Shown: one piece after another, positions 13,608-21,047 of the stretch
Numbering within the stretch: position 1 is the first letter of the stretch
Layout: every line of letters starts with the position of its first letter
IMG/VR virus record: IMGVR_UViG_3300042934_000580
Coordinates: 1-21,047 of that record
Length of the DNA stretch: 21,047 nucleotides
DNA from: a virus
Direction: 5' to 3' (one strand)
The notes under the pieces: model-generated
The model's input: the letters and a program-made list of their open reading frames with translations, nothing else
Databases searched by the model: none
Told to the model about the DNA's origin: nothing
Position numbers and translations under genes: made by a program

Positions 13608-15155
13608 GTGAAAGAATTTAATAGACAATTAAATGAGCAAGAATATTTAGCATATATAGAACAGTGGAAAACTGAACATAAAGAGTTGATTAAGGGTTAT
13701 AAATACAGAAAAGTATTTTTAGAGTGTTTACCTAGAAAAGGAAAGCTTATTAATTGGAAAAATTCAATTAATTACAAAGTATATTTTATATATGAAAATG
13801 TAGAAGATTGGATAAAAATAAAAGATTATGATAATAAAAGAATAGAGATACATTATTATGATAATAAAATTTCAATATCAACTGGAGATTTTTCAAATTG
13901 TCAACTAGGTAGAATATTAGGCAAAGTTACATCAGAATTTAAAGTTAAAATAAAAGAAACGTTTAAAGATGATAAAAGAGATTTAATTGTTATTGATAGA
14001 GAGTATAGAGTTAGGTATGACAAAAATAATCAAAAACATAATGAAAAATGGTATAAATATAAATGTAATAAATGCAATTTTACCAATTGGATAAGTGAAA
14101 CCATGTTAACACAACAAAATGTTGGATGTTCTTGTTGTTCTGGTCATAATATTGTTTTGGGGTATAATGACATTCCAACAACAGCTCCTTGGATGGTTAA
14201 ATATTTTGTTGGTGGATATGATGAAGCTAAATTGTATACTAAAACAGGTGGTGGAAATCCTAATAATCGATATGGATATATTAATCCGATTTGTCCAGAA
14301 TGTGGACAAGTGAAAAATAAGAAAATAAAGATTTATAATATTTATAATTGTCACTCTATTTTTTGTAGTTGTTCAGATAAAATTTCTTACCCAGAAAAGA
14401 TCATGTTTGGGTTTCTTAAACAATTAGGACTAGATTTTCAAACACAGTTGTCTAAAACTACTTTTAAATGGTGTAAAGATTATAAATATGATTTTTATTT
14501 TGAATTAAATAATGATAGTTATATTATAGAAACACATGGTAAACAACATTATGAAGAATGTACTGGTAATTGGAAAAATAAATTTAAAGAACAACAAACA
14601 ATAGACAAACATAAAAAAGAATTAGCACTAGCGAATGGTATTAAAGAAGAAAACTATATCATTATTGATTGTAGAAAATCTGAATTAGGGTTCATAAAAC
14701 AAAATATAATTAATAGTAGATTAACCGAATTGTTTGATTTAGCTAAAATAGATTGGAATGAAATTCAAGAATTTGCTTTATCTAATTTAGTTAAGACTGC
14801 GTGTGAATATAAAAGAAAAAATCCTGAATTAACAAGTGTTAAAATAGGTAAATTAATGAAATGTGATAAAACTACTATAATTGATTGGCTAAAAATAGGT
14901 AAAAAATTAGGTTGGTGTGACTATGATCCTCAAAAAGAAATAAAAAGAGGTTATAATAATAGAAAAGTAAAAAGCAAAGCAATAGAAGTATTTAAAGATG
15001 GTATATCAAAAGGGAAATACCCATCAGGAGCTTACTTATGGAAAAACGGTGAAAAACTATTCGGTGTAAAATTTGACTATAGAAGTATATCGGCCGTATG
15101 TCATAATAAGTTTAAGACACATAAAGGTTATAGTTTTAAATTTAGTTCTAATTAA
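13608..15155 (+). CDS. free-standing homing endonuclease with zinc ribbons
   Basis: GGAGG (13594-13598) fits GTG 13608 with a 9-nt spacer; the in-frame ATG at 13599 touches the site. The product has 515 residues. After a unique N-terminal region of about 145 residues come two cysteine clusters (CNKC ... CSCC near 153-177, and CPEC ... CSC near 229-255) around GYNDIPTTAPWMVKYF, the usual zinc-ribbon pattern of phage homing enzymes. A Vsr/PD-(D/E)xK-like nuclease core follows: SYPEKIMFGFLKQLGLDF, then YDFYF and IIETHGKQHYEE, with candidate residues Glu263, Asp295, Glu308 and Lys312. The C-terminus has a helix-turn-helix and a NUMOD-like segment (FGVKFDYRSISAVCHNKFK). It would cut phage genomes lacking the gene and spread itself. 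No intron or intein is seen around it. Confidence 0.75.
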   Translation: MKEFNRQLNEQEYLAYIEQWKTEHKELIKGYKYRKVFLECLPRKGKLINWKNSINYKVYFIYENVEDWIKIKDYDNKRIEIHYYDNKISISTGDFSNCQLGRILGKVTSEFKVKIKETFKDDKRDLIVIDREYRVRYDKNNQKHNEKWYKYKCNKCNFTNWISETMLTQQNVGCSCCSGHNIVLGYNDIPTTAPWMVKYFVGGYDEAKLYTKTGGGNPNNRYGYINPICPECGQVKNKKIKIYNIYNCHSIFCSCSDKISYPEKIMFGFLKQLGLDFQTQLSKTTFKWCKDYKYDFYFELNNDSYIIETHGKQHYEECTGNWKNKFKEQQTIDKHKKELALANGIKEENYIIIDCRKSELGFIKQNIINSRLTELFDLAKIDWNEIQEFALSNLVKTACEYKRKNPELTSVKIGKLMKCDKTTIIDWLKIGKKLGWCDYDPQKEIKRGYNNRKVKSKAIEVFKDGISKGKYPSGAYLWKNGEKLFGVKFDYRSISAVCHNKFKTHKGYSFKFSSN

Positions 15156-15203
15156 AACGATAATAATATATATGCTTTGATATTTTAAAATTAAAAATAA
15201 TAT

Positions 15204-15242
15204 TCTAATTTAGTTTGATGAAGGTTGGCATTTTAAATTAGA
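15204..15242. other. hairpin before the tape-measure terminator
   Basis: TCTAATTTA (15204-15212) pairs perfectly with TAAATTAGA (15234-15242). Its loop holds AAGGTTGGCA (15221-15230), which can also pair with the 3' arm of the next terminator (TTGCCAATCTT). The two folds would compete, as in an attenuator. Confidence 0.45.
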
Positions 15243-15250
15243 TATATAAT

Positions 15251-15287
15251 AAAGATTAGCAATAATTAAGTTGCCAATCTTTTTTAT
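15251..15287 (+). terminator. strong intrinsic terminator just before the tape measure
   Basis: AAAGATTAGCAA (15251-15262) pairs with TTGCCAATCTTT (15271-15282), with one A-C mismatch, an 8-nt loop and six Ts. It ends the homing-endonuclease transcript. Only about 30 bp separate it from the tape-measure start, leaving no room for a full promoter. Confidence 0.8.
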
Positions 15288-15317
15288 TATATATAAATAT
15301 GAAAGGAGGGGGATTAT

Positions 15318-17363
15318 ATGGCAGTTCAAGATGTTTTATCAGCAAGATTAGAGGTCAAAGATTCTTTTACAAGTAAATTAAGCACCTTTATTACAAAAAC
15401 AAATAATGCTGAAAAAGCCTTTGAAAAATTTATTAACAATACAGATAAGTCAGCAAGGATATTAGAAAAGACATTTGATGTACTTGATAAAAAAATAGAT
15501 TCTGTAATCACAAAACTTGGTGCACAAACAGAAGTCATGAATAACAAAATAGCAAATTCTGCAAAGAAAGTTGAACAAAGTCAAACAAAAGCTATAAGTA
15601 ATTTGGCAAGTAAATATGGTAAAATGGGACAAGATGTACAAGGTATATTTAAAACTATAAACAAAGATGCGGAAACTCTTGCTAAATCAGGTATAAAATT
15701 AAGTCTAGGCGGTGGGAATGGTGACTCAAATAATAAAGGAAAAGGTCATAATCATGGAGGAGGTTCAAATGTCTTAGGTGATGGTGAACGTGCATTTGGT
15801 TCATTATTAAGTGGAAATTTTGAAATGATGGCGATGCAACTAGGTATTATAGGTGGAGCAGTACTTGGAGTATCAAAAATATTATCAACAATAGATAATT
15901 CAGTACAGCAAGGATTTAATGTACTCAATAATTTGTCGGGAAATTTATTGAGTTATGATGGATTAAAAGAAGGATTACAAAATGCAGGTCAGTTTGAAAC
16001 AAATAGAGTGGCTATGGACGTCTTATATGGAAACGACTCAACAATAGGGCAAAAATATTATGCTATGGGTACTAAACTTGCAAAAGATACTCCATATTCT
16101 GAAAGTGATTTAGGAACTTTGCAAAAGAAGCTGGCGGGGGCGAAAATAAATTATACTCAGGATCAATTAATGACTATATTGGATATAGCATCTATAAAAC
16201 CAGAGCTTGGAGCCGACCATGTCGGATTTTCAATTGTAGACGCTATGGCTGGTCGTTCAACCTCATTAAAGACAAATTATATGCTCGATAATAAAGAAAT
16301 TAATAAATATTTACAATCACTAAAAAAAAGTAGTAACTCTGAAGATAGAACAAATGCAAAAAAATGGAAGGATGCGTTTAATAAAACTGGTACGGTTAAT
16401 AATAAACAAGAGTATTTAGATCTATTAGTAGATTATGTAAGAAAGGAAACAAAATATACTGGATTAACAAAAAGATATTCTGAAACTCTAAACGGTTTAA
16501 TAGATAGAATAAAAGGACAATGGGAAACAGTAGAAGCAGATTTATTAGGAATAGATGCAAATGGTACAGGTATGGCTAAATCTGGAACAAACGTATTCAA
16601 TTCTATAAAGAATTTTTTAGAGTATATGGATGATTGGTTACAAAGCTCTACTGCTACAAATGTGCTTGGTAAATTAGGAACAGGATTAGGAACGGGTGTA
16701 GATTCAATTACTAAATCAATTGAAAAAACAATGAAAAAAATTAATTGGGATAATGTCGGTAGTACCTTTGAAAAGGTTGGAGATTCTATTGCTAAAGTAG
16801 TTGATAAAATAACTTCAAGTCCACAGTTTTCAAAATTATTAGAAGAATTGCCAGATATAATCGAAAAAATAATAACCAGTAAAGCTCTTCAATATGTTTC
16901 AGATACCAATTCTGGAAGTAAATATGCACAAGGTGATGTAGTAGGAGGTATGTATTCAGATTTTAATGGATATATATCAAAAACTAGAAGTAATTTAGGA
17001 GCAAAAGATGCACTTGATACATATACAGCCACACAAAAAATAATAGATGAAGAAAGCGATAGAGGTACAGTTGGGAATTGGGAATATAATGCTTCTCAAT
17101 TATGGTCGCAATTGGGATCAGCTACGAAATCTTTATGGAACATATCAATGTCACCATATGATAATCCAATTTTAACAGATGCTAATGCTAGTACATATTT
17201 AGCGCAAAATCCAAATTTGAATGATGATCAAAGAGATCAAATTAAAAATATGATTAACGATGATAATCAGGCAAAATATAATATTACAATTCATGAAATT
17301 AGAGCCGACAATTTTGATGAAATTATGCAATCAATACAACAAGTACAAGCAAACCAAAAATAA
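15318..17363 (+). CDS. tail tape measure protein
   Basis: A 681-residue protein with AAAGGAGGGGG before ATG 15318. Residues 1 to about 115 are long helices with coiled-coil character (AEKAFEKFINNTDKSARILEKT, ARxEVKDxFTSKL start typical of tape measures). A Gly/Asn/His-rich linker (KGKGHNHGGGSN) lies near 140. A hydrophobic region follows (MMAMQLGIIGGAVLGVSKIL, about 173-192), as expected for the membrane-inserting part. A large helical remainder ends with ITIHEIRADNFDEIMQSIQQV. The tape measure sets tail length during assembly and is ejected on infection. In XkdN-XkdO type clusters it follows the chaperone directly; here the accessory block separates them. Confidence 0.85.
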   Translation: MAVQDVLSARLEVKDSFTSKLSTFITKTNNAEKAFEKFINNTDKSARILEKTFDVLDKKIDSVITKLGAQTEVMNNKIANSAKKVEQSQTKAISNLASKYGKMGQDVQGIFKTINKDAETLAKSGIKLSLGGGNGDSNNKGKGHNHGGGSNVLGDGERAFGSLLSGNFEMMAMQLGIIGGAVLGVSKILSTIDNSVQQGFNVLNNLSGNLLSYDGLKEGLQNAGQFETNRVAMDVLYGNDSTIGQKYYAMGTKLAKDTPYSESDLGTLQKKLAGAKINYTQDQLMTILDIASIKPELGADHVGFSIVDAMAGRSTSLKTNYMLDNKEINKYLQSLKKSSNSEDRTNAKKWKDAFNKTGTVNNKQEYLDLLVDYVRKETKYTGLTKRYSETLNGLIDRIKGQWETVEADLLGIDANGTGMAKSGTNVFNSIKNFLEYMDDWLQSSTATNVLGKLGTGLGTGVDSITKSIEKTMKKINWDNVGSTFEKVGDSIAKVVDKITSSPQFSKLLEELPDIIEKIITSKALQYVSDTNSGSKYAQGDVVGGMYSDFNGYISKTRSNLGAKDALDTYTATQKIIDEESDRGTVGNWEYNASQLWSQLGSATKSLWNISMSPYDNPILTDANASTYLAQNPNLNDDQRDQIKNMINDDNQAKYNITIHEIRADNFDEIMQSIQQVQANQK

Positions 17364-17384
17364 AATATATGGAGGTGAAAATAT

Positions 17385-18149
17385 ATGTCGGATTTAATAA
17401 TAGACTATACACTTGACCAAGCTGAGGATTTATTAAATGGTAATCCTAGAGTTTTAACAAGTATTGAAATTGGTTCTCAGATTGCATTATATCCTTTGTA
17501 TGGTGGATATTCATACTCAAGTACTAATGATAATGTTGTTATTTTTCCAATACCGCCTTCAGATATTATGTTTTCAGAATCTTCTGATCCACAAACTATA
17601 AAATTAGTAAACTATGGAGAGTTACCTGTGGGAATGAATAGAAAATTGGCAACTTGGGGTTTTGAAAGCTTTTTTCCTGCAAGAATAAATACAGCAACTT
17701 ATTCAAAAGATTCTCAAAGAGGATATGTTACTGATAAAAAATTTAAGTATTGGTTTGATAATAGTGATGGAACAACTGATCCATATTCTTATTATTGTGA
17801 TAAATTATTAGATTGGAAGAACAGTCAAACTCCTCTCGTCTTCTTTTTTGAAACTTGGGGAGGATATTATAATTGTCAAATTAAAGAGTTCAAATATGGT
17901 AGAAAAGATTCAATTGGTAATGTCTATTTCCAAATAGAATTTCAACAATATAAAGAATATAAAAAGGATGAAAGCATTGCTACCTCAGATTATTCAGGTG
18001 ATACATACTATCCAAAAGAAGGGGAAAACATTCTTCAAATAGCTAAAAAATTATATGGAGATAGTAATAAATATACTCAATTTATGGATTTAAATGGAAT
18101 GAAAAATCCTTTAGACATTGTTGTGGGACAGGCGTATAAAGTAAGATAA
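17385..18149 (+). CDS. LysM-domain baseplate protein (XkdP-like)
   Basis: A 254-residue protein with GGAGGTGAAAA before ATG 17385. The N-terminal 190 residues contain FPIPPSDIMFSESSDPQTIKL, WGFESFFPAR and TPLVFFFETWGGYYNCQIKEF, the pattern seen in XkdP-type proteins after the tape measure. Residues about 207-254 form a LysM domain (YPKEGENILQIAKKLYGD, NGMKNPLDIVVGQAYKV). In myophages, LysM baseplate proteins (T4 gp53-like) join the hub to the wedge or clamp the tube base. Here LysM probably acts in protein assembly, not in wall binding. Confidence 0.8.
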   Translation: MSDLIIDYTLDQAEDLLNGNPRVLTSIEIGSQIALYPLYGGYSYSSTNDNVVIFPIPPSDIMFSESSDPQTIKLVNYGELPVGMNRKLATWGFESFFPARINTATYSKDSQRGYVTDKKFKYWFDNSDGTTDPYSYYCDKLLDWKNSQTPLVFFFETWGGYYNCQIKEFKYGRKDSIGNVYFQIEFQQYKEYKKDESIATSDYSGDTYYPKEGENILQIAKKLYGDSNKYTQFMDLNGMKNPLDIVVGQAYKVR

Positions 18150-18176
18150 ATTATATAGTAAGAAGGTGAAATTATA

Positions 18177-18680
18177 TTGAATGAAAATAGAACGATAAAT
18201 CCATATAATATTGTATTAAGCAATCAAGGTTATATGAAAATTAATGATTATGAAATTGCAGAACTTAAAAACTTGGAAATTAAAATAGTCCCTGAAATGA
18301 AAGAAATTGGATTATTGAACACTGTTACAAAAGGAAAATTAATTACTAATGTAAGTGGAATGATTAATTTTGAATTTAATAAAATATATTCTAGATTTGT
18401 TCCTGCTGTATTGGAAGCATATAAATATCTTCAATTGTTTACTTTTAGTTTAGAAGCAGTTATACATTCACCAGACAAGACAAATGAAGAAGGTATTTTT
18501 ATTGATACATGTTGGTTAGAAGGAGATATTGATATATTTTCATTAAAATCGGACAATGATTTTTTGACACAAAAATTTCAAGCTGGCTTCAAAATAGAAT
18601 CTGCTGATTTTAGTAGTATACTCAGCGATAATGAAGATAGAGAAACTGATAAAGATTGGGCAACAACAAGTTATTGGTAA
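18177..18680 (+). CDS. second tail-tube-like protein (tube paralogue)
   Basis: A 167-residue protein starting at TTG 18177 with AAGGTGA 7 nt upstream. It aligns along its whole length with the tube protein at 6880: shared segments include NPY, IAELKNLEIK, KEIGLLN, TKGK, NKIYSRF, LFTFSLEA, CWLEGDIDIF and NDFLTQKFQAGF. By eye about 45% of residues match. It lies among baseplate genes, not beside the sheath. A tube-like protein here suggests a tube initiator or hub-to-tube adaptor, comparable in role to T4 gp48/gp54. That function is inferred from place and homology. A relative of the motif (ATAAATTATATA) overlaps the end of the LysM gene upstream. Confidence 0.8.
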   Translation: MNENRTINPYNIVLSNQGYMKINDYEIAELKNLEIKIVPEMKEIGLLNTVTKGKLITNVSGMINFEFNKIYSRFVPAVLEAYKYLQLFTFSLEAVIHSPDKTNEEGIFIDTCWLEGDIDIFSLKSDNDFLTQKFQAGFKIESADFSSILSDNEDRETDKDWATTSYW

Positions 18681-18692
18681 AATAAATTATAA
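18681..18692 (+). repeat. AATAAATTATAA intercistronic motif, copy 8
   Basis: Directly abuts the tube-paralogue stop codon (18678-18680) and lies 13 nt before the AAGGAGG ribosome site of the next gene. Confidence 0.7.
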
Positions 18693-18716
18693 TAAATATT
18701 AAGAAGGAGGTAAACT

Positions 18717-19499
18717 ATGGCTTTAGGTAATAGTAATGTTAAAGTATATGTCTATAAATTTGATAATTCGTATATAGAAATTTCTGATTTAATAAGTTCT
18801 ATGAAATATAGTTGTGGATTAGATAAAGTATCTCAACAGTTGGATATTACTATGGCTTATGGAGTTTATAGTACAGCTTTGCCTTCTATATTTTTTGATA
18901 CTGGACAGAAAATTGAAGTGTATATAGAGGATATTGTTTATTATAAAGGTAAAATTGAAACAACTACGTTATCTATAGATAAAGAAAATATAACAATAAC
19001 ATGCTTTGATTACATAAGAAATCTAACAAAATCTAAAGTATGCTACAACTTTTCAGGTATGTCTGCTTATGATGCAATATGTACAATCTTTAAAGATTTA
19101 CAGATACCTTATTCGGATGGTGGAATATTAGATGGTAAAGGTGGAAAAGGTTCTGAAATTCAAATAAATCATTTAATTAAAAATAAAAGTGGTTATGATG
19201 CTTGTATGATGATTGCAACAGAAGTTCATCGGAATACAGGTATTTTTTATTATATGTTTATGGATGTTGGTGGAAATGTTAATTTAATGCCTTGTGATAC
19301 ATATTGGAGTAGACAAACTATTCAAGCAACAACTAGTCCTACTTTAGATAATCCAGATGGAAATCTAATTTCAATGACTTATAAGAAAGATGTTTCTGAT
19401 TTAATTACAAAAGTTGCCGTTTATGATAGTAAAGGAAGTCCAGTAGATATAGAAGCCGGTATTCCATCTGATGATAATGATGAAGGTGGTGATGATTAA
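18717..19499 (+). CDS. baseplate hub protein, N-terminal part (XkdQ/gp27-like)
   Basis: A 260-residue protein with AAGGAGG 6 nt before ATG 18717. The pattern KVYVYKFDNSYIEISDLI ... KYSCGLDKVSQQLDITMAYG ... GQKIEVYIEDIVYYKGKI ... ITITCFDYIRNLTKSKVCYNFSGMSAYDAICTIF is that of XkdQ-type hub proteins, which form the ring through which the tube opens. The usual C-terminal strands appear to be missing, and the protein ends in an acidic tail (PSDDNDEGGDD). The next gene begins in a TAATG overlap and starts with what looks like the missing half. The two would be made together and assemble as one hub. Confidence 0.75.
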   Translation: MALGNSNVKVYVYKFDNSYIEISDLISSMKYSCGLDKVSQQLDITMAYGVYSTALPSIFFDTGQKIEVYIEDIVYYKGKIETTTLSIDKENITITCFDYIRNLTKSKVCYNFSGMSAYDAICTIFKDLQIPYSDGGILDGKGGKGSEIQINHLIKNKSGYDACMMIATEVHRNTGIFYYMFMDVGGNVNLMPCDTYWSRQTIQATTSPTLDNPDGNLISMTYKKDVSDLITKVAVYDSKGSPVDIEAGIPSDDNDEGGDD

Positions 19500-20905
19500 T
19501 GGCATATACTATAGGAACTAATATAGAAGATGGAGTTGATTTAAATTCTGCTAGAAGTGCTGTAGAAAATTATTTAAAGATGGATAATTTAACTACTAAA
19601 AGTAGTTCTGGTGAAATTGAAAAAGCTGAGGTAGTTAATAATTCAGTTACAGCATCAAAGTCTATTATAGATATTTATGGAATAAGACAAGAAATAGTCA
19701 TACAAAGCAATAAACAAGATCCTAAAGTAACAGCACTAAGGAAATTAAATGATAATTGTATACCTAAAGAGGAACTTATAGTAGAGGTTATTGGAGATAC
19801 AATGTATAGAGTAGGATATGGTGTTCACGTTATTCTTCCTTTTTTAAGAAATTATAATGATTGTTTTATGTATATAAAAGAAATGTCAAATGAATGGAAG
19901 AATAATGGTGTTTTTATCTCTACATTAACTTTAACCCCATCCCGAGTTATGGATGAACAAGAATGGTCAGATATGGATGAAAGTGATTCTATATCTACAT
20001 CAGGAGGTAGTGCAACTGCTAAGAAAATAGTAGCATTATTAACTCAACAAATTGGAAAACCATATGAATGGAGTAAATCGGGACCAAATTCATTTGATTG
20101 TTCTGGATTATTATATTATTGTTATAATCAATTTTCAAATGAATTAATTGATAGTAAACCAATAGGTAGAACAACATATGACCAAATAAAAGATGGCAAA
20201 GAGGTTAGTACAGATAAAAGTTCATGGGTTGCTGGGGACTTATTATTTTGGAAAGGTGATGGTAGTTTTGCAGCACCAGCACATGTATCAGCGTATATAG
20301 GAAATGACAAAATGATAGAAGCTCCTAAAACTGGAGTTCCAGTAAGATTAGTTGATGTAACTAGAAAAGATTTATATGCAGTTAGAAGGGTTATACCAGA
20401 AGATACAACTTCAAATACAGAAACAGCAAGTAAAAATACTGCATCAGAGAAGTTAATTGAATTTATAAAATCAAAAGAATCATTCTTTAGTACACCTTAT
20501 TATGATAGTGGAGGAGTATTAACTATAGGATATGGAACTACTAAAGATGCAAATCCTTCAGCTTTTAGCAGTGGATCTTGTACAGAAGAACAAGCCACAC
20601 AATGGTTAAAACAAGAGGTGAATAAATGTGCTACAGAAATACAGAACTTGTTAGATAAGAAAAATATAGCATTAATGCAATGTCAATTTGATGCATTAAT
20701 TGATTTTGCATACAATTGTGGTTCAGGAGCTTTAGAAAAATCTGGATTAATCAATTTTGTATATGGAGAGTCAAGCAAATCTGCAAGTGAAGCATTCATG
20801 GTTTATACACGTGATGAAAAAGGACAAGTTCAACAAGGATTAATAACTAGAAGGAAACAAGAAGCAGATATGTGGCTATATGGCAAATATGAAATGGGAT
20901 ATTAA
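19499..20905 (+). CDS. hub C-terminal half fused to NlpC/P60 and GH24 lysozyme
   Basis: A 468-residue, three-part protein translated from the TAATG overlap. Residues about 40-160 resemble the C-terminal strands of an XkdQ/gp27 hub (IYGIRQEIVIQSN, GDTMYRVGYGVHVILPF, NNGVFISTLTLTPSRV). Residues about 171-300 are an NlpC/P60 endopeptidase, with catalytic Cys201 in FDCSG, His262 in PAHVSAYIG and VAGDLLFW between them. Residues about 315-468 are a T4-type GH24 lysozyme, with Glu327, Asp336 and Thr342 in exactly the T4 lysozyme spacing (9 and 6). The protein would sit at the tail tip and cut both peptide and glycan bonds of the host wall during DNA entry. No holin or signal peptide is linked, so it is not the lysis enzyme. 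Confidence 0.85.
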   Translation: MAYTIGTNIEDGVDLNSARSAVENYLKMDNLTTKSSSGEIEKAEVVNNSVTASKSIIDIYGIRQEIVIQSNKQDPKVTALRKLNDNCIPKEELIVEVIGDTMYRVGYGVHVILPFLRNYNDCFMYIKEMSNEWKNNGVFISTLTLTPSRVMDEQEWSDMDESDSISTSGGSATAKKIVALLTQQIGKPYEWSKSGPNSFDCSGLLYYCYNQFSNELIDSKPIGRTTYDQIKDGKEVSTDKSSWVAGDLLFWKGDGSFAAPAHVSAYIGNDKMIEAPKTGVPVRLVDVTRKDLYAVRRVIPEDTTSNTETASKNTASEKLIEFIKSKESFFSTPYYDSGGVLTIGYGTTKDANPSAFSSGSCTEEQATQWLKQEVNKCATEIQNLLDKKNIALMQCQFDALIDFAYNCGSGALEKSGLINFVYGESSKSASEAFMVYTRDEKGQVQQGLITRRKQEADMWLYGKYEMGY

Positions 20906-20928
20906 ACTAAATAAAATCCACATTTTAA

Positions 20929-20940
20929 AATAAATTATAA
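20929..20940 (+). repeat. AATAAATTATAA intercistronic motif, copy 9
   Basis: Lies 23 nt after the tail-lysin stop codon and 7 nt before the GGAG ribosome site of the last, partial gene. Confidence 0.7.
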
Positions 20941-20959
20941 TATTAATGGAGCGATTATT

Positions 20960-21047
20960 ATGAGCAGTAAACATGATATTTTAGGAAAAATGCTTTTAGA
21001 AGCAATAAATGTTCAAACACAAAAGAATTTAATAGATGATGGTTTTA
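20960..21047 (+). CDS. next baseplate gene, 3' truncated
   Basis: ATG 20960 with GGAG at 20948-20951. The 29 visible codons read MSSKHDILGKMLLEAIN VQT... and stay open to the window edge. In PBSX-type clusters the gene after the hub is XkdR (DUF2577), and the short helical N-terminus is compatible with that. Too little is present to name it. Confidence 0.5.
   Translation, partial: MSSKHDILGKMLLEAINVQTQKNLIDDGF

Noticed and set aside
15292-15299. TATAAATA (also at 3769, 6853 and 8118) as T4-type late promoters
   Set aside because: An 8-mer this AT-rich is expected several times by chance here, and it also occurs inside genes such as near 14053.
13438-15317. Group I or group II intron around the homing endonuclease
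   Set aside because: No interrupted gene can be joined across it, no intron core motifs are visible, and the endonuclease has its own ribosome site between terminators.

Overview
This is an AT-rich window from a contractile-tailed phage or prophage of a low-GC Firmicute, most likely Clostridium sensu stricto. The reasons are strong AGGAGG-type ribosome sites, GTG and TTG starts, AT-rich codon use, a PBSX/XkdK-Q-like tail gene order, choline-binding-type repeats, and homing-endonuclease and antitoxin types common in clostridial phages. All names come from reading motifs and gene order; no database search was run.

Bases 1-5681 hold the head and neck module: the 3' end of the major capsid gene, a small unknown protein, a basic/Gln-rich unknown protein, a probable short head fibre, and a run of connector, neck-completion and tail-terminator genes. 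One connector carries an Ig-like C-terminal half. Bases 5719-8037 hold the tail sheath, the tail tube and the tail-assembly chaperone. The chaperone shows a textbook -1 frameshift site: slippery A AAA AAC, a stop codon directly after it, and a GC stem 7 nt further on.

Bases 8038-15317 are a roughly 7.3-kb accessory block between the chaperone and the tape measure, which are normally adjacent. It carries a structured leader and an ANT-domain antirepressor, a PemK/MazF-type toxin with an acidic partner, a secreted choline-binding-repeat protein with a zinc-ribbon/membrane/OB-fold protein, a divergent pair (XRE repressor versus a very acidic protein with a long structured leader), and a free-standing homing endonuclease. 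The units have their own promoters and intrinsic terminators, as expected of morons. The last terminator lies about 30 bp before the tape-measure start.

Bases 15318-21047 resume the tail: tape measure, LysM baseplate protein, a second tail-tube paralogue, a hub protein apparently split in two with its second half fused to NlpC/P60 and GH24 lysozyme domains, and the start of the next baseplate gene.

A 12-mer, AATAAATTATAA, occurs nine times, always on the + strand between genes and mostly touching or just after a stop codon. No tRNA, rRNA, CRISPR array, transposase or integrase was seen.
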